A stretch of DNA of 64,000 nt from assembly GCF_001602525.1 (NCBI RefSeq), contig NZ_LSYT01000004.1, positions 124,001-188,000 of the forward strand, in the 5' to 3' direction. This DNA comes from Flavobacterium chilense (GTDB taxonomy: Bacteria > Bacteroidota > Bacteroidia > Flavobacteriales > Flavobacteriaceae). Below the pieces are notes generated by a model. It saw nothing but the letters and a program-made list of their open reading frames with translations. It did no database searches and was not told the origin of the DNA. Shown here piece after piece: positions 16,493-23,435 of this stretch. Position numbers and translations under genes: made by a program. Each line of letters begins with the position of its first letter. Position 1 is the stretch's first letter.

Positions 16493-17209
16493 ATGAAAAA
16501 GAAAACATTAAAAAACAGTTTCGTAATCGTATGCCTGTTTTTGACAACCCTTATTTTTTCACAAGCCAAAAGTTCAAATACGGTATCATTAGACGTTTTT
16601 TACAGTAAAATTCAAGCCGAAAAAAATCCGCAAATAATTGATGCGAGGGGTCCTGAAGAATTTGCTTTAAACCATATAAACGGTGCCGTAAATTTTAATC
16701 TGGAATCTAAAGATTACGAAAAACGCATTGCGGCTTTAGACAAATCAAAACCTGTTTTTACCTATTCTATCGGAGCAGGAAGAAGTGTTTGGTTAGCAGA
16801 TGATTTACTAAAAAAAGGTTTTAAAGAAGCTTATAGTTTAGAAGGCGGAATTGCCAACTGGATTGGAAACGGAAAACCTTTTTACGCCAATTCTAAAAGC
16901 AAATTAACCCTGTCCGAATACAAAAAAATCATTGCAGAAAACAAAGATGTTTTAGTCGATATTGGTTCGGTTTATTGTGGTGCGTGCAAAAAAGTAAAAC
17001 CTGTTTTAGAAACCATCAAAGCACAATACGGCAGCAATCTAAAAGTTGTAGAAATAGATTTAGAAGACAGTCCGCAAGTAATCGCAGATCTAAAAACAGT
17101 AAAAGTTTTCCCTACTTTGATTTTATACAAAAACGGAAAAATTGTGTTTAAAAAAGAAGGTTTAGGCGATTTAAAAAACGATGTTGACTTGGCCTTGGCT
17201 TCTAAATAA
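16493..17209 (+). CDS. Periplasmic thioredoxin fused to a Cys-less rhodanese domain
   Basis: The protein has 238 residues from the ATG at 16493; the upstream in-frame ATG at 16439 falls inside a hairpin and precedes the signal peptide, so it is rejected. Signal peptide 1-24. The rhodanese-like domain (about 30-130) has the CH2A-like DARGPEEF and a Y91-S-I-G-A-G-R-S98 loop in which Ser92 occupies the catalytic Cys position, so sulfur transfer is unlikely. The thioredoxin domain (about 135-238) has an intact C162-G-A-C165 motif and cis-Pro in VFPT. It sits 11 bp before the third sulfatase. A redox partner for exported proteins is likely; the link to sulfatases is inferred. Confidence 0.88.
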   Translation: MKKKTLKNSFVIVCLFLTTLIFSQAKSSNTVSLDVFYSKIQAEKNPQIIDARGPEEFALNHINGAVNFNLESKDYEKRIAALDKSKPVFTYSIGAGRSVWLADDLLKKGFKEAYSLEGGIANWIGNGKPFYANSKSKLTLSEYKKIIAENKDVLVDIGSVYCGACKKVKPVLETIKAQYGSNLKVVEIDLEDSPQVIADLKTVKVFPTLILYKNGKIVFKKEGLGDLKNDVDLALASK

Positions 17210-17220
17210 AAATAAAAACC

Positions 17221-18837
17221 ATGGCATTATCCAAAGCAAAAAAAATTATTTTCTCAATAGTCATTGTACTTTTTATTCTGGCAGTATTTTTATTCTGGCC
17301 CATCAATACTGATGGTACATTAATACAACCGGATAAAAAACTACTAAACGGAAAAACAGCATTTCTGGCTGAAAAAATCTCTGCAGACCCTTCTTTCAAA
17401 AAACCAAACATCATTATAATTCTGGCCGATGATTTAGGCAAATATGATATTTCGCTGTATGGAGGAAAATCAACACCAACACCTCAAATTGATTCGCTTG
17501 CCGCTTCAGGAGTAACTTTTCAGGACGGTTATGTTTCGGCTTCAATTTGTTCGCCATCGCGTGCGGGACTTTTAACGGGACGTTATCAGGAACGTTTTGG
17601 ACATGAATTTCAGCCCGGAGATCGTTATCCAAAAAACAATCTGGAATATTATGGTTTTAAATATCTGATCAATACCAATAACTGGAGATTAAACCCTAAA
17701 ATCAATTATCCAAACGAAGCTTCGATTGCGACACAAGGTTTGCCACAATCTGAAATTACCTTTGCTGATTTAGCCAAAAGACAAGGCTACAGCACTGCAA
17801 TTATAGGAAAATGGCATTTGGGACATAACAAAGGATTTTTTCCTTTAGACAGAGGTTTCGATTATCATTATGGTTTTTATCAGGCATTTTCGCTTTATAC
17901 GCCCGAAGATGACAATCCGGATATTATCAACCATCATCATAAAGATTTTACCGATAAAATGATTTGGGGAAATGGCCGCGTTGGCATTGGACAAATTCGT
18001 CGTGATACTACCATTATTCACAACAAAGCTTATTTAACCGAAACATTCGCTGATGAAGCTGAAGCGTTTATTGATAAAAATAAAACAAAACCTTTCCTGC
18101 TTTACGTTCCGTTTAATGCACCGCACACGCCATTTCAGGTTCGCAAAAAATATTACGATCGTTTTCCGAATGTAAAAGATGAAAACAAACGGGTTTATTT
18201 TGCCATGATAAGCGCCTTAGACGATGCTGTGGGAAGAATCAGGGCAAAAGTCAAAAAAGAAGGTCTTGAGGAGAATACACTAATCTTTTTTGCCAGCGAC
18301 AACGGTGGTGCCGATTATACTTTTGCTACCACAAACGCACCTTTAAAAGCCGGAAAGTTTTCTCATTTTGAAGGTGGCGTAAATGTTCCTTTTGCGCTTT
18401 CGTGGAAGGGAAAAATCAAACCGCATACAATCTATAAAACTCCGGTAAGTACATTGGATATTTTTAGTAAGATTGCTGCTGCAATACATTCTGATCTGCC
18501 AAAAGATCGTGTTTATGATGGTGTTGACCTTGTAAGTACAGTTAATGAAAACAAAGAAGCACATAAAACTTTATACTGGCGTTCCGGCGATGCAAAAGCG
18601 ATCAGAAGCGGTGACTGGAAATTAATCATCAGCGGAAAAACGCACGAAGAATGGCTTTATAATCTGGCAAAAGACAAATCTGAAACAACAGATCTGGCTC
18701 AGAAAAATCCGGAAAAAGTAAAAGAATTACATGTTGCTTTACAAAACTGGGAAAAAGATCTGGTAAAACCTTTATGGCCGAATCTAACGCATTATGAATT
18801 TGATTTTGGCAAACAAAAATATTTTGTTGATTTATAG
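17221..18837 (+). CDS. Sulfatase, membrane-anchored (CSPSR)
   Basis: A 538-residue sulfatase with an N-terminal hydrophobic helix (about 8-27) that looks like an uncleaved anchor, since no signal-peptidase site follows. The signature is C110-S-P-S-R114 in AGLLTG, the metal pair D70-D71 lies in ILADDLG, and GKWHLG and FFASDNGG are also present. The pattern is closer to the GALNS/arylsulfatase-A-like group than to the other three enzymes here. It would act facing the periplasm, releasing sulfate. It is preceded at 11 bp by the thioredoxin-rhodanese gene. Confidence 0.92.
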   Translation: MALSKAKKIIFSIVIVLFILAVFLFWPINTDGTLIQPDKKLLNGKTAFLAEKISADPSFKKPNIIIILADDLGKYDISLYGGKSTPTPQIDSLAASGVTFQDGYVSASICSPSRAGLLTGRYQERFGHEFQPGDRYPKNNLEYYGFKYLINTNNWRLNPKINYPNEASIATQGLPQSEITFADLAKRQGYSTAIIGKWHLGHNKGFFPLDRGFDYHYGFYQAFSLYTPEDDNPDIINHHHKDFTDKMIWGNGRVGIGQIRRDTTIIHNKAYLTETFADEAEAFIDKNKTKPFLLYVPFNAPHTPFQVRKKYYDRFPNVKDENKRVYFAMISALDDAVGRIRAKVKKEGLEENTLIFFASDNGGADYTFATTNAPLKAGKFSHFEGGVNVPFALSWKGKIKPHTIYKTPVSTLDIFSKIAAAIHSDLPKDRVYDGVDLVSTVNENKEAHKTLYWRSGDAKAIRSGDWKLIISGKTHEEWLYNLAKDKSETTDLAQKNPEKVKELHVALQNWEKDLVKPLWPNLTHYEFDFGKQKYFVDL

Positions 18838-18849
18838 TCAGCGTCATAC

Positions 18850-18882
18850 AAACCCGACAGGTTTTAAAAACCCATTGGGTTT
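18850..18882. repeat. AAACCC/GGGTTT hairpin after the third sulfatase
   Basis: AAACCC (18850-18855) and GGGTTT (18877-18882) flank inner GTTTT/AAAAC-like complementarity. Layout and sequence resemble the hairpin at 13628-13658, which also follows a sulfatase stop. No T-run. Confidence 0.45.
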
Positions 18883-18922
18883 AACTCAGCATATCCTTTT
18901 TTACATCGATTCTATGAATTAC

Positions 18923-19037
18923 CTCCAGCTTTAGCTGGAGTTTAAAAATGAAGATATTCAAAGGCTTTAGCCAAATAAAAAGTTCGGCCAAAGCCAATTT
19001 TCATTGAAATAACAATAATCTCCGGCTAAAGCTGGAG
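18923..19037. repeat. Nested hairpin repeat, CTCCAGCTTTAGCTGGAG
   Basis: The palindrome CTCCAGCTTTAGCTGGAG (18923-18940) is complementary, with one mismatch, to CTCCGGCTAAAGCTGGAG (19020-19037). Between them, GGCTTTAGCC (18963-18972) pairs with GGCCAAAGCC (18986-18995). This gives either a long nested stem or three separate hairpins within 115 bp. It fills the 235-bp gap before the YeiH-type gene and looks like a mobile non-coding repeat. No ORF. Confidence 0.75.
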
Positions 19038-19072
19038 TCTATTCAAAAAAATTAAAACCATTAAACAATACA

Positions 19073-20335
19073 ATGTCAACCCCAACCCAATCATCTCACC
19101 TTCACGAAGACTGGACCGTCGTAATTCTCGGATTTATAATCATCGGGATTTCTCTCTTTGTTTTTCTCCCTGAAGTTCCCGTTTTTAAATGGACGACCGG
19201 AACCGATTTATTACATGACGTATTCGATTTCGAAAACCTGAAAATCCTCGGATTGCAATTTTTATACCTTCTTTCAATTGGAACTTTAGGTGCTTTTTTA
19301 ATCGGAAAATCGGTAAAATACTTTTTACTCGGTTTTCCTGTAGTTTATATTTTAACGATTATTGCCTTGATTATTGCCGGAAATACTGGCGTAAAAGGAT
19401 TGAATCTCGAAGCTGTAATTTTTAGTTTGATTATTGGTTTAGCGATTGGTAATTTCTTCCAGCTTCCGGACTGGTTTCGATCAGCACTTTCTACAGAAGT
19501 CTTTGTCAAAATTGGATTGGTTTTGTTAGGTACCAGTGTGATCTTTTCAGACATTCTAAAAGCAGGCTCTTTAGGATTAATTCAGGCTTTGGTTGTCGTT
19601 TTGTCCGTTTGGTATTTTGCTTTTTGGTTGTGCAAAAAACTAAAAGTTGATGACGAATTAACGATGATGATTTCGAGTGCTGTTTCTATCTGTGGTGTTT
19701 CTGCCGCCATTGCTACTTCGGGAGCCATCAAAGGAGATTCTAAAAAGTTATCTTATGTCATTTCGATTGTATTGGTCACCGCAATTCCAATGATGATTTT
19801 CATGCCCATAATTGCCAGATATTTTAACTTTCCTGAAGAAGTGACAGGAGCCTGGCTGGGCGGAAGCATTGATACCTCTGGTGCTGTTGTTGCTTCGGGT
19901 TCTTTGGTTGGCGAAACCGCATTGAAGATTAGCACAATTGTAAAATTCTCTCAAAATGTATTGTTAGGAATCGCCGCTTTTGCTATATCGGTTTATTGGA
20001 CATATACCCACAATAAATCGGCAGAAGCCATAGAATCAAAACCAACTTTAGGTGTTATCTGGGAACGTTTTCCTAAATTCGTTATTGGTTTTATTGCCGC
20101 TTCGATATTGTTTTCTTTTCTGCTTACTTCTGAAACCAGAGATGGCGTAAAAGACAGTCTGAAAAATTTGCAGGGAATTTGGTTTGCACTGGCTTTTACA
20201 AGCATTGGTCTTGAAACCAACTTTAAAGATTTACTAAGCAATAATAGCCGAAAACCTCTATACGCCTTTTTAATTGCTCAATTGTTTAATGTGATTATTA
20301 CGCTGATTATTGCGTTTTTGTTGTTTAGTAAGTAA
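19073..20335 (+). CDS. YeiH/UPF0324-family putative sulfate exporter
   Basis: A 420-residue inner-membrane protein with about 10-12 hydrophobic segments. The conserved block GVSAAIATSGAIKGDSKKLS (about 203-222) and GAWLGGSIDTSGAVVASGSL (about 258-277) identify the YeiH/PSE family. Members have been linked to sulfate or sulfite export in sulfonate degradation; the biochemistry is thin. Located among sulfatases, it may move sulfate, sulfite or a sulfur intermediate. Its own start is preceded by a nested hairpin repeat rather than a clear promoter. Confidence 0.88.
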   Translation: MSTPTQSSHLHEDWTVVILGFIIIGISLFVFLPEVPVFKWTTGTDLLHDVFDFENLKILGLQFLYLLSIGTLGAFLIGKSVKYFLLGFPVVYILTIIALIIAGNTGVKGLNLEAVIFSLIIGLAIGNFFQLPDWFRSALSTEVFVKIGLVLLGTSVIFSDILKAGSLGLIQALVVVLSVWYFAFWLCKKLKVDDELTMMISSAVSICGVSAAIATSGAIKGDSKKLSYVISIVLVTAIPMMIFMPIIARYFNFPEEVTGAWLGGSIDTSGAVVASGSLVGETALKISTIVKFSQNVLLGIAAFAISVYWTYTHNKSAEAIESKPTLGVIWERFPKFVIGFIAASILFSFLLTSETRDGVKDSLKNLQGIWFALAFTSIGLETNFKDLLSNNSRKPLYAFLIAQLFNVIITLIIAFLLFSK

Positions 20336-20497
20336 GCTTTTTTTAACCCATAGAAACATATCTTTTAGAAATATTCAAAAAAAGTCGTTTCACTCAAAAT
20401 AAAATGCATACCGAAAAGTAAAAAATAATCATAAGCCTTGTCATCCCTTGTTTCTCGGGGCGACAAACCAGACGAAAATATTATTATGAAAATAATT

Positions 20498-20579
20498 GGC
20501 CTAGCCCCGATAGAAGTGGAAATCCTTTTGTTCCGGGGTTCGGAACAAAAGATTGAAACGGATAGCGGGATTAGCTCCT
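20498..20579. ncRNA. Structured repeat element, copy 2 (Flavo-1-like)
   Basis: The sequence matches copy 1 (14357-14438) at all but one internal position, with the same CTTTTGTTCC/GGAACAAAAG hairpin and AGCCCCGAT...AGCGGGATTAGCTCC ends. It lies in a 344-bp gene-free gap between the YeiH-type gene and the fourth sulfatase, also in the same orientation as copy 1. Near identity 6 kb apart suggests recent spread or strong constraint. Confidence 0.6.
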
Positions 20580-20679
20580 AAAAAAATTTGGTTTTATCAT
20601 AGAAATCGGAATGGCAGCAATGTAAAAAATGGACTAAAAACTATCTCTACAACATGAATAAATTAAAATATCAACTATA

Positions 20680-22326
20680 ATGAAAAAAACAATTATTACG
20701 TTAAACCTTCTGTTATCAGTCGTTTTAGTTTCGGCACAAAATAAAACAACTGCTGAAAAACCCAATATCATTTTAATCATGGTTGATGATATGGGGTATT
20801 CTGATTTAGGAAATTATGGTTCCGAAATTAAAACACCAAACTTAGACAAACTAGCCAGTGAAGGTTTACGTTTACGAGAATTTTACAATAACTCGATTTG
20901 TGCGCCAACAAGAGCTTCTCTCCTAACTGGACAATATCAGCATAAAGCCGGAGTTGGTTTCTTTGATGTCAATTTAGGATTACCGGCATATCAGGGTTAT
21001 TTAAACAAAGAATCTCTGACTTTGGGCGAAGTTTTTCGTTCCGGAGGTTACAGTACTTTACTTTCAGGAAAATGGCATGTAGGTTCTGAAGATCAGGCGC
21101 AATGGCCCAATCAGCGAGGTTTTGATAAGTTTTATGGCATCTTAAAAGGCGCTTCGAACTATTTCGACACGAAACCTTTGCCTTTTGGAAAAACACCTTA
21201 TCCCGTAAAACTAATTCGTAATAATGAAGAACTGCACCCAAAGGACGATTCGTATTATTTTACAGATGAAATCGGGAATAATGCCGTGACATTCTTAGAC
21301 GAACAAAATAAAGAAAACAAACCGTTTTTCTTGTATTTAGCATTTACAGCCCCGCATTGGCCGTTACAGGCAAAACCGGTTGATATTGCCAAATACAGAG
21401 GGAAATTTGATGAAGGCTGGGATGTTTTAAGAGAAAAAAGAATTGCAAAACTAAAAGCAAACGGAATTTTATCTGCCGATCAAACGGTTTCACCAAGAGA
21501 TCCTGAAGTTCCGGAATGGAGTAAATTAACCTATGATGAAAAACAATTCTGGAAAGCCAAAATGGAAGTTTACGCTGCCATGGTCGATAATATGGATCAG
21601 AATGTGGGAAAAGTTCTCGGGAAACTAAAAGCTTTGAAGAAAGATAAAAACACGCTGATCATCTTTATCTCAGACAATGGTGCGCAGGGTGGTTTCAATA
21701 CCTATAATCCGTTAGGGAGAGGTTTGGTTAGAAATGACGGACCTATTGGAACCTCAGGATCATTTGATTATCAGGAACAAAACTGGGCGTATTTATCAAA
21801 CACTCCACTTCAGCAATATAAAAACAATATGCACGAAGGTGGGTTTAGTTCGCCATTTATAGCGTGGTTTCCGTCAAAAATAAAAGCAGGCAGAATCGAT
21901 AAAGGAACTGGACATATTATTGACCTTGCCCCTACTTTTTATGAACTGGCAGGAATCGAATATCCAAAAGAATACAATGGTGTAAACTCTAATCCGTTGC
22001 CGGGAAAAAGTTTAATACCTGTTTTATTCGATAATGTTTCTGAAGTAAACAGAGGTGCCCCTTTATTTTGGGAAAGAGCCGGAAACAGAGCCGTAAGAGA
22101 TGGCAAATGGAAACTGGTTTCCATCTACCCTTCATACGAATGGGAACTTTACAATATTGAAACCGATCGTGGAGAAACTACAAATGTTGCTCAACAAAAC
22201 CCGGGAATCGTAAACAAACTTTCGGCTGCTTATTTTGATTGGGCAGATAAAACCGGAGTTGTAGAATACAGTAAATTCAAATTAAAAACAGAAGTTATGC
22301 CGGGTGGCGCAGCATTAAAAAAATAG
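20680..22326 (+). CDS. Arylsulfatase, formylglycine type (CAPTR)
   Basis: A 548-residue exported sulfatase with signal peptide about 1-19 (ending LVSAQ). The signature is C74-A-P-T-R78 in ASLLTGQY, the metal pair D36-D37 lies in IMVDDMG, and GKWHVG and FISDNGAQGG are present. It is collinear with the sulfatase at 10066 (both have the HKAG/HQAG and PAYQGYLN blocks), so the two are probably paralogues. A nine-codon mini-ORF at 20654-20680 overlaps its start as TAATG and may couple translation. The C terminus ends KLKTEVMPGGAALKK. Confidence 0.93.
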   Translation: MKKTIITLNLLLSVVLVSAQNKTTAEKPNIILIMVDDMGYSDLGNYGSEIKTPNLDKLASEGLRLREFYNNSICAPTRASLLTGQYQHKAGVGFFDVNLGLPAYQGYLNKESLTLGEVFRSGGYSTLLSGKWHVGSEDQAQWPNQRGFDKFYGILKGASNYFDTKPLPFGKTPYPVKLIRNNEELHPKDDSYYFTDEIGNNAVTFLDEQNKENKPFFLYLAFTAPHWPLQAKPVDIAKYRGKFDEGWDVLREKRIAKLKANGILSADQTVSPRDPEVPEWSKLTYDEKQFWKAKMEVYAAMVDNMDQNVGKVLGKLKALKKDKNTLIIFISDNGAQGGFNTYNPLGRGLVRNDGPIGTSGSFDYQEQNWAYLSNTPLQQYKNNMHEGGFSSPFIAWFPSKIKAGRIDKGTGHIIDLAPTFYELAGIEYPKEYNGVNSNPLPGKSLIPVLFDNVSEVNRGAPLFWERAGNRAVRDGKWKLVSIYPSYEWELYNIETDRGETTNVAQQNPGIVNKLSAAYFDWADKTGVVEYSKFKLKTEVMPGGAALKK

Positions 22327-22514
22327 ATTACTTAGAAATAGTTTGTTTTTTATAACCTGTTTGTCCGGAGTATCATACCAAACTATAATTCAACAAATTG
22401 CATTTTATTTCACAGTAAATTAAACTGCTTTTATTTCGCTCTTTTTCATTTTTAATATAAATTTACTTATAAGCATTTTTAACCAAAAATAATTAATCCT
22501 AAAACCACTAAGCC

Positions 22515-23435
22515 ATGGCTGAATCAAAACAACAACAGACAGCATTAGGAGATGTTGCAGCAAGACAATTAGCAATTGCAACACGTACGGTCCCTCAAAT
22601 TGGAACAATTTCACCACGCTGGTTAACGCATCTTTTACATTGGGTACCAGTAGAGTCAGGTGTGTTTCGTTTGAATAAAGTAAAAGACGGAAGCCATATC
22701 GAAGTCGATTGTTCGGCACGTGACGAAAGAGTTTTACCCAATACTTTTGTCGATTATATCGATAATCCAAGAGAATACAATCTGGCAGCGGTTCAGACTA
22801 TTGTAGATGTACATACGAGAGTTTCTGACTTATACAGCAAACCTTACAATCAGATTTCTGAACAGCTGCGTTTAGCAATTGAAACCATCAAAGAACGTCA
22901 GGAAAGCGAATTAATCAATAATAAGGATTATGGTTTGTTAAGCAATGTGGCAAAATCGCAGATTATTAAAACCAGAACCGGTGCACCAACGCCTGACGAT
23001 TTAGACGAATTATTGACAAAAGTCTGGAAAGAACCGGGATTTTTCTTGCTGCATCCTTTAGCCATTGCCGCTTTTGGACGTGAATGTACACGTCGCGGAG
23101 TTCCGCCTCCTACTACTTCTTTATTTGGATCTCAGTTTTTAACCTGGAGAGGAATTCCGCTTATTCCATCAGATAAATTACCAATCGTAAACGGAAAATC
23201 AAAAATCATCTTATTACGTACAGGCGAAAGCCGTCAGGGAGTTATCGGATTAATTCAGCCGGGACTACAAGGCGAACAATCACCAGGATTATCAGTTCGT
23301 TTTATGGGAATCAATGAAAAAGCCATTGCCTCCTATTTAGTATCCCTTTATTGTTCACTGGCAATTTTAGTAGATGATGCAATTGCAGTTCTGGAAGATG
23401 TAGAAATAGGAAAGTACCATGAGTATAAATATTAA
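22515..23435 (+). CDS. Family 2A encapsulin shell protein (SrpI-like)
   Basis: A 306-residue protein with no signal peptide. I recognise it as an HK97-fold family 2A encapsulin from the N-terminal region (GDVAARQLAIATRTVPQIG), SPRWLTHLLHWVPVESGVFR, the FGRECTRRGVPPPT block (about 188-201) and QFLTWRGIPLIPSDKLP. Length matches the usual ~305-310. Such shells are ~24-nm cytosolic icosahedral compartments that package a cysteine desulfurase; SrpI was found as a sulfur-starvation-induced plasmid gene in Synechococcus. The next gene overlaps it by 17 bp and is exactly such a desulfurase. It lies 188 bp after the fourth sulfatase. Confidence 0.92.
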   Translation: MAESKQQQTALGDVAARQLAIATRTVPQIGTISPRWLTHLLHWVPVESGVFRLNKVKDGSHIEVDCSARDERVLPNTFVDYIDNPREYNLAAVQTIVDVHTRVSDLYSKPYNQISEQLRLAIETIKERQESELINNKDYGLLSNVAKSQIIKTRTGAPTPDDLDELLTKVWKEPGFFLLHPLAIAAFGRECTRRGVPPPTTSLFGSQFLTWRGIPLIPSDKLPIVNGKSKIILLRTGESRQGVIGLIQPGLQGEQSPGLSVRFMGINEKAIASYLVSLYCSLAILVDDAIAVLEDVEIGKYHEYKY

